A stretch of 64,000 bases of DNA from Eublepharis macularius (taxonomy: Eukaryota; Chordata; Lepidosauria; Squamata; Eublepharidae): assembly GCF_028583425.1 (NCBI RefSeq), contig NC_072807.1, positions 33,981,001 to 34,045,000 of the forward strand, read 5' to 3'. The translations under genes were made by a program, and so were the position numbers. Under the pieces are notes generated by a model. The model saw nothing but the letters and a program-made list of their open reading frames with translations, made no database searches and was not told the DNA's origin. The stretch's first letter is position 1; each line of letters opens with the position of its first letter. Positions 1-12,500 of the stretch are shown here, piece after piece.

Positions 1-411
1 AGAAACATTTAAGTTAGACCGGCTGCATGAAGTGATCGGCAAAGAGGAAATCGGTACTGGATTCGGGATCGGAATCAACAGATGTGGGACCATTGTTGCT
101 TCTTTTTGATTTTGTACATTTGTCGTGGGTTGGGGCTCACTTCATTTTTATTGCTGTCCGTGATGATTCTCCTCTTTCGCTCCATTTTTTTGCGCCATAC
201 GTGCCCAGCATGAAGCAAGTCTGGTTTGCATGCACAAATCCTCTCCTGCTCAGCACAAAACTGGTTACTGATGATTTTCAGATGTGGTATCTGCTTGTGG
301 AGCAATTCATGACCCTACATTGTAGCATTTAGTGGCTTTGAGCTTGAAATTGGGCTGCAACATCTGTGTATATCGTCTGTTCTTACCAAAATACCCCACT
401 TTTTCCCTCAG
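1..411 (+). other. STRA6 intron, left edge
   Basis: No STRA6 exon could be recognised before 412; the residues expected next upstream (human HLGVQVWQRAECPQVPK region) are not encoded here in any frame. An 82-codon open frame at 84-332 has no resemblance to the family. No known repeat seen. Confidence 0.5.
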
Positions 412-534
412 ATTTATAGGTACTATTCCCTGCTCTCTTCTCTCCCTATAATTTTATGCCTGATGGTTCTGAGTCTCTGGTATCCTGTACAGCTTGTCGA
501 GAGCTTCCGACAGAAGAGGAAGACGGTTGGAGAG
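412..534 (+). CDS. STRA6: STRA6 exon a (first visible coding exon)
   Basis: This exon is preceded by a pyrimidine-rich acceptor ending in CAG at 411 and followed by the donor GTATTG. It encodes 41 residues, phase 0 at both ends, beginning [12 protein letters not shown] and ending [11 protein letters not shown]. It aligns residue for residue with the human segment beginning IYKYYSLLASLP. The central hydrophobic run through [10 protein letters not shown] is a membrane helix, followed by a basic cytoplasmic stretch. Confidence 0.95.
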
Positions 535-3500
535 GTATTGCATTAATGACATAGTTGTGCCAAATCAAGATGTCTTGTGTATTATTCATTTTCCAGGAGA
601 AAATCTTTAGATTCATGGTTTTTCCAATGTACACAAAAAGTACCTTGTTAAGAATGTGGTGCAAAATGATTCCTTTAGAACCAGGACTTTGGGTTTGGCA
701 CATTTGGAGCAATTTACAGAGTGCATTGAGCTTCCAGATCAGAAGAGGTGGCACCCCACCTGGGACCCTCACCTGTACATAGATTACAACTCCTGATCTA
801 AAAGCTCAATGCAGTCTGTAAATTATTCCAAATATGCCGTGGAGTATGGATTTGAACCTAGGACTCTGGATTTTTACAAAAACCTTAAAATTCTTTAACA
901 GTTGCTGCTTGCGAGGAAAAATAACAAAACACTCAATTTCTCCCTCAAGTTCTTGCTCAGTCTTAAAACTCAGTGTCATGGTATGTCTTGTCTAATGTGT
1001 GTCTGATCTAACTGTATGTCTGATCTAACTTTTACCTTGATTGTGCTGGAGAGACGCAAAATAATGCATGATATTGTAAATATCAGATATATTTTTGAAT
1101 GTGCACCAAATTGGTGAAAATGTGAAAAAGAGATCCTGGCCCAATTTGGCAGCACTTGAAATGCCAAGCTGACGTACGTGTGCATGTGTTTAAAATGTCA
1201 GTAAAATGTCTTAATTTTCTGCATGGATCTCCTCTCTGACAAGCTGCTTCACAGTGCAAACCCATTGACTTCAGGGGCCTTAGATGAGAATAGCCTCTCT
1301 TGCAATTGCCCTGCAAGCGTAACTTCTCTTTGTATGGGTTCTATGTGGCTTAGGAAGCAAACTTTCACACAAATTTAAGTTAAGAAAGATTTTTAAAAAA
1401 AATTAGCAATTAATAAAATGCAAATATTTTTAAACTAAACTTTAAATCAACAGTGTCTTTGAAAAGGTAAAGCAGTTCAACATTCCACAAAGTGGTGAGT
1501 CCTTTTTCACTAATTCGAAGCAACTGTAGACCAGGCTTCTTTCCTCTTGTTGGGGAATTACAGCCCTTAATAAAGGTGATAAGAACATATAAATTATTAT
1601 TAAGCTCCCCAGCAACCAGCCTCCTCCTCAGCAGCCTGCCTCTAGCTACTGACTCCACCCTACTGGGCTAAACCAATTACTTCATAGGGGTTACACAAGC
1701 ATTTCCAGAGAGGAGATTTTTAATTATTTTTAAAGCATTGTTCTTGCATTTAGTTGACAGTCAGCCAACTTGAAGCTAAAATGAATAAACTGGGGCTCTC
1801 ACATTTTGGTCACTTCATGAAAAGACAAGACTCACTGGAAAAAACAATAATTCTGGAAAAAGTTGAAGGCAGTAGGAAAAGAGGAAGACACAAAATGAAA
1901 TGGCTTAATAAAGGAAGCCACGGCGTTCTGTTTGCGAGACCTGAGCAAGGCTGTCAATGATAGGATGTTTTGGAAGTCTTTCATATGGTTAGTTAGTTAG
2001 GTGGGTAGCTGTGTTGGTCTGCAGTAGAGATGGGCACGAATCAAATTATGACCCCAAAAAATGCACGAACCAGGCTGGTTCATGGTTCGCGAACCAGTGG
2101 TTCGTGGAAGCTTGTTTCCACAAACTTCCACGAACTGGTCAACTGGTTCATTTGGGTTGTAAAGAGGCAATTTAAATGGCCATTTCTCCAGGGAAATGGC
2201 CATATAAACTTTTCCTGTGGCTTGCAAGTGACAGGTCCCTTTAAACTATCATCTGGCAGGCGGCGGCGGCGGCGGGGGGGGGGGTCCTTTCAAGAGTCAA
2301 AGCTTTCAAGAGTCAGAGCTCACTTTTTCATTCATATGGTTACCATAAGTCAGAAGCAACTTGATAGTGCATAACACACAGTGATGAAGAACTAGAGTAG
2401 AAAACGTGGAGTATTAAGTTAGAATCTTGCATCTGTCATGGATTCAAGTCTTCCTCCATCTACACTGGGGCTAAAAGTGACCCAGTTTACTGGGTTGTTC
2501 TAAGGATCGCAAAGCAATAATGAATATGCCATGTTTTGAATATTCAGTAAAATTATAAAGCATTTAAAGTATTACCGCAGCTGTGCATCGTTTTGTTCTC
2601 AAGGATATCCAGCAGACCTCGAGATGATGTGAAATGAATTATCAGCATGCCTTTATTTTAGGGGACTAGACTTGAAAAGCATTTCAAAATCTTTCTAATG
2701 TTATTTTTATTAATGATGATGATGTTATCCATTGATATGATGCTTTATCCAGCCTTCACAGTTCTTTGCATATATACAATAATCTTTGCAACAATCTTGT
2801 GAGGCAGGCTGGTAACATTGCAGATGGGGCAGGTTGTGCAGCTTAAAGATAGCAGCGTTTTTGCTGAAATCAAGCCATGTCCGTGTACATATGGAATGCA
2901 CAGCACATTGCGTGCTATTGTCTGGAAGCCAGTGCAGGCTAGATTTTTCACCCCATGGCTTCTCTGTCCTATGGGGAAAGAACTTTAGACTCTTTTTTTT
3001 AAAATTAAATCTGCTTTTTTGGCAGCAAGCTAGAAAAAAAAACCCCACGTATACTCTTTGCATCCTATAAACTTCTTAGCCCAAGAAGATTTGGGCATTA
3101 ATGTTTCACATTCAGAGCTGAACTGATGTTTCAATGCATGGAGAGGTTTTATTGGCAACAGAGTCATAATCCCTGCGGTTGGCACCACCGTCTTCTTTTT
3201 AAAAAGAAACCTCTTTTAACAAACGATGGGAAATGCAAATTCCTGGGTCTTTAAATGCAGAAATCTGCAAAACTGTATTTTTTTTAGGGTTTAGCCAAAT
3301 CCCCTTGTTTTGTACAAGTCTAGAATGTGGAATTAGGTGAGGGTGTTTCTCCCCCTCTCTTCATTGTGAACAGAATGTTCTTTCTGGACCACTTCAGATG
3401 TTCGCACAGATCTCCCGGCTGGGTTCTGTGACCCTCCATTAGGAGCCCGTGATAGCGCTCTTCTCGCACACCAGATGCGGTTAGGCTTGTGCAGCCATGT

Positions 3501-6500
3501 AATTAGCACTTCTACAACTGTTATCATGACTGGCGGGGCAGATGGAAATTATACGAGACATTTTAAATAAGCAGCATGAATCAGACACTGTAAAGCACAT
3601 GGAGAATGTGCGAGAAATGGTTGGAAGGTGTAGCGCTACCTAATTGGATCACTTTGTCTGGTATAAGCAACAGCCCTGTCTTTGCAGATTGCGGAAAATA
3701 GTTAAGAATGGCACAAGGAGGGACTGTATCCATTTTTGAGGAGCTCTCCAAAATATCTCTCTGTCTCTCTCTGTCTCTCTCTCTCTCTCTCTCCCTAAAG
3801 CATTTATTAGCCACCTTTCTTCCAAAGGTGCTGAAGGCAGCTTACAGAGTAAAATATAAACACAAATATATCTAAAAGCGCAGCTAAAATCCAGCCCACA
3901 TTTTAAAAGGGGCCGAAGGTTCCATTCCACCATCTGTGTACTGTATTCCATCGTGTTCTTTGCCAATTCCAGATTTTCATCGGTTAAAAAGAGCCCGGAA
4001 GTAGTGTTTTGTTGTAAAGATATATGAAATGTAACAGTTATCTTAAAATGCATTCTTAACTGGTCATAACAGATACCACCAGCTGCAGCATGTAAATGGA
4101 AAGCTGTCTGTGATTCATTGCGATCATGTGTATGTATTCCCGCACATGTCCACTTCCTAGCTGGATTTTTTTCTAGTGTCCTTAGGGACAGAGCTGACCC
4201 CTGAATCGTAACAGTTATAGCAACTTGTCCTAAAAAAAATTAATGAAACATGTTCAGCAGTCAAATAAAGATGCAACAGAGACAGTGGTTTACTAGAGTT
4301 ATAGATATACAGTGATTTACTAGTTATAGGTAATGGGAAACAGGAAGATCCCAAACAAATAGCATTCTTTTGTTCTCAGTAATGCTGCAACACATTTCCA
4401 TGTGAGCAGACAGTTGCCTGTTGAAAAGACGGGACTCCCTTTTCTGTAACTATTTGGCTACTGATCAAAATGAGTTAAAATTATATGATTTAAGAGCAAA
4501 ACTTGCTGATACATCTCTGCAGCACTAGAATTGTCTAAGCCAGACAGCCAAGTCTTCCAACAGAACTCTTAATTTTTTAAAGAGCCGTTCCCTTGAGTTA
4601 TGTTTCCTGAGGGCCATATATTCCAGCTATCTCTATTCCCCCACAGTATGCCCTCCGGTTCCATTCTTTATGGTTGTTCTGACACTGATTTCCCAAGTGC
4701 AGGCGGCTATTAATTTTGATCTTGGATGTTGTGTTACCCCCAGAACTCTAAAATGGACCACAGGGTCTTAAATGGTCTTGTCCCATTAGCGCCCTGCATT
4801 TCATCTCTGCTAAGGGCTAATGACCCAGCTGCTTTTAGAATTGCTAAATTGCTGAGCAATTAAATCCGTTTGCATATGGCAAAACTGCAGCGTAATAGCT
4901 TTCTCCAAGATCCATGAGGGCAGGTGACTTTTTCCCCTCCCTGAAGATGTGTCAGAATTTATAGTTGGTCCCTATTTCAGGAAAGCTCCCAAATTGCTTA
5001 AAAGATAACTCTGCCATGGCCTCTGACAAATAGGCCCTAGATCTCTAGCCCAGGTGAGCCCGATGTCTTCATGTCTTAGAAGCTAAGCAGGGTCGGCCTT
5101 GGTTAGTAATTGGATGGGAGACCCTCAGCAAAGACCAGGGCTGCAGAGGCAGGCAATGGCAAACCACCTCTGTTAGTCTCTTGCCATGAAAACCCCACCA
5201 GAGGTCGCCATAAGTCAGCTATGACTTGAAGGCAGTCTCCCCCACCACTCTAGGAATATAGCACATACTTCAAGCCTGAAGAAGACCATGTAAAAGATGG
5301 TCTTTAGCTCTTTTGGGGGGGCTACGAAATGCACAGGGAGTAAGAGAATGAGATTGCAGTTGCAAGCTCAGCCTGAATTGATACACATTTGCATTCAAGG
5401 CTTGAAAAAAAACAGGATTAGTAGTAGCTGGGGAAGAGCCCTGTACCCATATAATCTATACGCCTTTTTCAGTAGCAAGTTGGGACATATCACTCGACAC
5501 CCACAATCTTACTTTCCCTGCCCATTAACCCCCAAATGTTGTCTGAGAATAGTCCTCTTCAATTGTCCGTACTACTTATCAGCAGGGGTCATTTTGTAGA
5601 AAAAGAGCTGGAGGGACTCATTAGCATGTCATTAGCACAACTCATTAGCATATGCCACGCCCCGTGACAGCACCAGAAATGTGTCATTAGCATAACTGAT
5701 TTGCATATGCCACACCTCCTGACAGCACCTATCCCGGCTGTTTTGGACCCAATCCTGGCCATTCAGGGCCAAAATTGGGCCCAAAATGTCAAAAAAGGGG
5801 CTGAAAATGGCTGAAAAGGGGCCCAAAACAGTCAGGATCGGGCTGCTGCTGAGCAGGAGAGTGATCCAGCACCTGTCAGAGGCCCTATCCAGGCCGTTTC
5901 AGCCCCAATCCAGGCCAAAACAGGCCCAAAATGGCCAAGAGTCAGGTGGGCGGGGCCACCTGACATGTGACCTCTTTGGGGAACTGCCGGAACTGCGTTC
6001 CTGTGTGTTCCCCCTCGAAACGAGCCCCGCTTATCAGTCACATTTTTTATCTTGCCCTTCCCCTAAACTCAGAACATGGTTCTCCCTTCCTCTATCATCA
6101 ATCTTGTTGAGACTGGTTAGGTTGACTGTGATTGGCACCAGATGGGCTCCCCGGCTGAATAGGAATTTGAATTCAGATCTTCCAAGACCTAGTCCAGTGT
6201 TCTAACCACACTGTTTCTTGTGTCAGCCCAGGGACAGAGATGCAATCAGTCTTGGTTCTGATAAGTAATATATATGAAAAGAACATTTGCATGACACGTG
6301 CACTTCTAAACACACCTTCATGGAATCCACACATTTATGGTATCCACATTTTTAACTGTACAGTTTCATTTTCTTGATATGTGAAATGTCCATGAAACAA
6401 ACATAGACTCTAATCTTAAGAGGAGACATCTTAAAATGTAGCACCTGGTTGATTAAAAAGTATGAATTTCTGGTGGTCTGTTTTTTAAGGTACCTGGAAA

Positions 6501-9500
6501 TGGATATTACAAAGAATATCTGAAGAATATTCTGGCTAAAAGACCACCGAAGAGAAGGTAAGGCGAACGTCCCTTTTTTGTTTTCATTTAAATCTGAGGC
6601 ATGTTGGCAAAATTTTGTGCAGGCCCTAGGGCTAAATTCGCATTCAGTGAACACTTGACGAAAGCCATGTTGGGAAATGTACAGGAGCTTGGGAGACTCC
6701 TGTCCTTCCCTCCTCTCATCAGGAGGCTGAAATGAGACCTTGGCCATTTCCACACACATTGAATAATGCACTTTCAATGCACTTTTGTAATCCTTTAGAA
6801 GTGGATTTTTTGTTCCGCACATGGAAAATCAGTTTCAAATCTTCACTAAAGAGTATTGAAAGTGGATTATCCAATGTGTGTGGAAGCAGCCCTTGACAAC
6901 ATCAGTGTTTCTCCTGCTTCATGCTAGAATGGCAAAGCAGGGCAGGAGTCCAGGGGAAGTATGCTCAAAAGCACACTGGTTCAGTTAACATGACTCGTGG
7001 TTTATCCTGGTTGCTCTCCTCTGCACCCATTCCAATTTGTCCACATGCTTTTTGAAGTGAGGACTCCAGAACAGAATCTGTCCGTTTGCATGGTCACACC
7101 ATTCTCCGCACATCTAGACTTCATTGCCTCTAGCATCTGCCACAGCTGTCATCTCCAATGGTTAACAGATTATTAAACTGGAAAGGGTCCGTTTGAGATT
7201 TTTGAGGTGAGACTTACTACTTGGTGTCTTCTCATGACACTAGCTAACCTTGCAATCCTATCATAGAATCCTAGAGTTGGAAGGGGCCTTAGAGACCGTC
7301 TAGTCCAACCCCCTGCCCAATGCAGGAAAACCCTAAAGCATCCCTGACAAGAATTCGTCCAGCCACTCCTTGAAGACTGCCAGTGAGGGGGAACCCACCA
7401 CCTCTCTAGGCAGCAGATTCCACTGCTGGATTATTCTTAACATGAAGAAGTTTTTCCTAATGTCCAGCCAGTACCTTCTGTCCTGTAGTTTAAACCCATT
7501 ATTGCAAATCCTGTCTTCTGCTGTCCACAGGAATTGCTCCTTTCCCTCCCCTAAATGATAGCCTTTTAAATATTTAAAGAGAGCAATCACGTCTTCCAAA
7601 CTGAACATTCCCAGGTCCGACAGTCTTTCATAGGGCTTGGTCTCCAGATTATCCTGGTTGCTCTCCTCTGCACCCGTTCCAATTTGTCCATATCCTTTTT
7701 GAAGTGAGGACTCCAGAACTGCACGCAATACTCACTTCTTGAATAGCTCCCACTGGACCAGCAAGGACATAGGATAGGATGTTGCAGATATATTCTTTTC
7801 TGCATTCGCCCAGGGATGTACCCTTAGAATCCCTACCTGCCTACCTAATCCAAACTTTTCTTCCTTTAACAGTACCAGCAAAGCCAAGCCAAGTGTGTTT
7901 TCAAGAATCCAGTCATATATGAGGTCTTACATATACACACCACAGGAAGGTATTTATGAAAAGATCGTTCTGTGCGCTCTGGAAATATTTGTGTGTGTGT
8001 GTGGTGCCCTCAAGTTATAGCTGACTTATGGCGACCCCTGGTGGGGTTTTCATGGCAAGAGACTAGGAAAGGTGGTTTGCCGTTGCCTGCCTCTGCAGCC
8101 CTGGTCTTCATTGGAGGTCTCCCATCCAATTACTAACCAAGGCCAACCCTGCTTAGCTTCTGAGATCTGACGAGATCAGGCTCACCTGGGCCATCCAGGT
8201 CAGGACCTTGAAGTATTCACCAGTTCCTAATTTCTTTAGAGACATCTGTACCACCCATGTTATGACCTCTAGTCTTCATTTTGTGTGTAATTATAATGCA
8301 GAGAGTCACAAAGTGGGAACATATCAAGTCTTTTCTTTTGGGGGGGGGTGATCTTTGTCATTTCCCAAAACTGTCTAAAAGCCAAAGTAGACATTCCAGG
8401 GCCCATGCCAAACTTGGTGACCACGTCTTGTTTTTAAAGAACGGCATCTTCCATAGGTGACCCCAGCCAATCATGCAGGCGATGTAATGAGGTCACATCA
8501 TGCTTGTACATGGTGGAGATGCCACAAAGCCAAATTAGAGCGAGGGTTTAATGCTTCCTGCCCTCGCTCTGAAAGAACAAGCATTTCCCATGCTTTGGGA
8601 TTTTTTTTCACATTTGCTGAAATGGAAGTAAGGATCCGTTTTGTAGCTTCCCATTTCAGATCAGCCCTATTTCCAAGGCCGCTGGACCACTATAGGTGGC
8701 TAGTGGCTGCATTTGATGTAATGGGTCATATTTGTGGGGGCTTACGTTGCTACAATTGCTAGTAAATTGGGCCCAGTGCTGGTCAATTTCTTGTTGGTTT
8801 GCAAAACACAGGTGTCTTGCATGAAGACAATGGGTGTGCATGAAATGGAAGGATCAATGTAGCTGAGTGGAGTGGAAGGCCCCCGAGTGGAGGGCCCCAC
8901 ACCTCTGTCTGCTTACTGATTATGCGACTCTGGTTTTGGGATTGTAGGTTTCCAGATCCCTCTGAAACTGGCCGTCTCGCTAGCCATGGCTGTGATTGCT
9001 GTCTACCAGGTAACCTACATCAACGCTTCGGAGAAACTCATCCAACTCTGCTTTGCTAGCTGCCAACCTCACCTGCAGTCTCTTGATTCCACAGGTAGCC
9101 CTCCTGCTTCTCGTCACATTCGTCCCCTGCATCCAGATAGTGAGGGCTGGCATGACAAAGGAAGTGACCGTCTTGTTGGTCCAGTTTGGCCTCGTTCCCA
9201 GTGAAAACACAGCGGGTCTTCCTGGAGACAAGGAACTGGCAACAGCAAAGCACTATGTCTGGTCCCTGGAAGGTGAGTTTTCTTGGCTGGGGTCTTTTGC
9301 TATGCTGGGTTAGGTGTGCTCGACGAGCTAAATCAAGACCAATTCTACTCTTGCTGGATACAAGAAATAGGTAGAAACTATCTAGTCTTGGCCTACTTGA
9401 GACTTGGGAAAAGTAAATCTCCACTAATGATCAAGAAATGCATAAAAGACCTAGATTACTCCATTGTACGAGCTCAGAAAGTATACTCCACCCAGTTCTT

Positions 9501-12500
9501 TGGCATCCTTCCACCTCCAACCATTCCAACCTACACTAAACACCTAACAGTTCTTCATTACTATAGAGTATTTATGCTCAAATGCCAGAATGCTGCCCCC
9601 TCCACAGTCCTATAATTTGCTTTATTCGGATAGACTCTGCCAATGCCTTTTGAAAAAGGTTGACTCCCTGTCCCGTATGATATTGGAATGCCCTCATTAT
9701 AAATTTTATCGCAAATTATGGATGTCCCCTGTTTTAACTAAATTATCTTCCACTGTATCAAAAGATAATATAGTTCCCTATCTGCTGGTGGATAGACCCA
9801 AGAACTACGTTGACTGTGGCCAAGTATCCCTGCACCATATTTTCCTTAAAGAAATAAAGACTCCTTATCCACTGCTCAAGAGATCACGGGAGAAAGGAAA
9901 GGAAAGGAAAGGAAAGGGAAGGGAAGGGAAGGGAAGGGAAGGGAAGGGAAGGGAAGGGAAGGGAAGGGAAGGGAAGGGAAGGGAAGGGAAGGAAAGGAAA
10001 GGAAAGGAAAGGAAAGGAAAGGGAAGGAAAGGGAAGGGAAGGGAAGGGAAGGGAAGGGAAGGGAAGGGAAGGGAAGGGAAGGGAAGGGAAGGGAAGGGAA
10101 GGGAAGGGAAGGGAAGGGAAGGGAAGGAAAGGAAAGGAAAGGAAAGGAAAGGAAAGGAAAGGGAAGGGAAGGGAAGGGAAGGGAAGGGAAGGGAAGGGAA
10201 GGGAAGGGAAGGGAAGGGAAGGGAAGGGAAGGGAAGGGAAGGGAAGGGAAGGGAAGGGAAGGGAAGGGAAGGAAGCCATGCCAGGTTCTGTGTTTGTTAA
10301 ACCAACAGGAAATGCTGAAGTATTTATATCATCTGACAGTACCAAAGCTTAGAAGAGTTTTTACACTGGCAAGAATGAATGCCCTTCTCTTGGCAGTTTT
10401 AGAGGGTAGCTACAAGAAAGAACCCTATGCCAACAGAACATGGAGATGCCAAGATGATAAAATTGAAACCATTGAACATAGGATCATAGAGGGTCCCATA
10501 TTTAATGAGCAGAGGGGCTAGCTTAAGCTTTCCTTTACTTAAAAATATGGAGCCCAGGTGACGTGGTTACTATGATTCAGTTACTCTTTCCGTGGCAAAA
10601 CATATAGGGGCAATAATTAAACATCAGAGACATAATATCAAGTAAGGTTCTTCCAATTTTCGTTTCTGTTTAAGGCAATAGCTGTAGAAGCAGTACTAGA
10701 CAGAAAGAGAAAGAAACAGGGAATGGGTGCGATAGTGTCTAGGTGGGATTTAAATACACTACAGGCAATTCCAGATGCCTATTTCTGGTTGGGACCTCAA
10801 ACTGAAAATATGAATCACATGAAGAGCAACATGTGTGCTTAAAGTGCTATCAAGTCACAGCTGATGGTAACCCAAGAGGGCTTTCAAGGCAAGAAATGAA
10901 CAGAGGCTGTTTGCCATTGCCTACCTCTGCACAGTGACCTTGGACTTCTGTGAAGGTCTCCCATCCAAGTACTAACCAGGGTGGACTCTGCTGAGCTCCC
11001 AGCAGTGGCTAGGCTGAGCCATCCAGGTCAGGGCAGAAGAGCACTGTATGTTGTGTTATGTGCCATCAAGTCTCTTCTGACTCATGGTGACCCTATGAAC
11101 CAATGCAAGATTGCTACCATAGATATTTTTGAGCTCAATGGGAGAATGCATGCTTTGACCACAGAAGTTCCTGAATGTGAAATGAAGGAAGGAAAGGTGT
11201 AAATTCTGGACTTGTGTTGCTGACAGGACAGCGGGGCAGCATTGGCATTGGCAAGTGAGAAAAATGTAGCACCCTCGGCATTTGGATTTTGTGGCACCTG
11301 ATGGCCTCTGGGAATTACAGGACATTAGATGTGTTTGGGTTTGGGGGGTGGAGGGGGGAACTTTAGTGGATAAGTAAAACATTTATTCTGTTTGCAAAGC
11401 TGGGCTTTTAGCCAGAAACTAAAAGTGGTGGTAGAAGCCAAGAATCAAAGGACTGGGAAATGATCGGCGGCCAACACTTCCACCTTGCAGATGCTCACAT
11501 TCGCAAAGATGACTGAGATCGGGTGGGGTCAAGCAGATGGCCGCGAGGAAGAGAAATCGCAAAGCCAGGAGGGGGAGGGGGAATTCAAAGCCGAGGACAG
11601 ACAGGCGGCCGGGTCGCTGGTCCTCTCACCTCGAGCTAATATACAGCCTCTGTCCTTGTGGCATTCTGTATGTGGAATAGTAGGAATGCATCTTTACCAA
11701 CAGAGGCGCACCCCTCCCTTGTCTAAAAATATTTTCATGGCAACGCTACCTGTGAGGCTATCATTATCGTCGTGTCGATCCAGTCTTATTTCTGCCGTGA
11801 CGTTTTGAAAATCCCCTGAAGTTTTGCTTTCTTTTTGTTTTAACGTGGGCGTAAAATAAAATTGCAGAGGGTGGAATGGGCCCCTAAAGGAACGAGGAAT
11901 AAGAGCATAAGAGCAGCCCTGCTGGATCAGTTCATTCAGTCCAGCATCCTCTTCCTGATGCAGAGGAGTTAGCCGTGTTAGTCTGTAGCTGCAAAACAGT
12001 AAAGAGTCCAGTAGCGTCTTTAAGACTAACCAACTTTATTGTAGCATAAGCTTTCGAGAACCACAGCTCTCTTTGTACCTTCCATGCATCTGACGAAGAG
12101 AGCTGTGGTTCTCGAAAGCTTATGCTACAATAAAGTTGGTTAGTCTTAAAGGCGCTACTGGACTCTATTCCTGATGGTGTTCATTCAGGGAAGCCCACAA
12201 GCCGGGTCCATGGAGCAACTGCCCTCCATAGCAACTGACAGTCACAGATGTCCTGTCTCTGAACCTGGAATCTCCATTCCGCTTTTTTGGCTAATAGCCA
12301 ATGATAGACCTATACCCCATAGAACATGTCCAGACACCTTCTATCTCCATCTAAGCCAGAGGCCGTCTCTGCATCTCATAGCAGAGGGTTCCACAAGTCA
12401 ACTGCCCACTGTATAAAATCATCATGAGTGGTCAGGGGAAGTGTTAAAGGGACTCAGTACTTCACATCCAAAACATGTCTTCAAGTTGTTGCTGCTCCTG

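Noticed and set aside
5046-5120. 5S rRNA gene
   Set aside because: Only the 3' half of 5S rRNA is present, fused to a SINE tail, and it recurs many times; this is a SINE, not an rRNA gene.
9590-10345. Long open frames of repeated [10 protein letters not shown] or [10 protein letters not shown] residues
   Set aside because: They read through the pentanucleotide microsatellite and are not genes.
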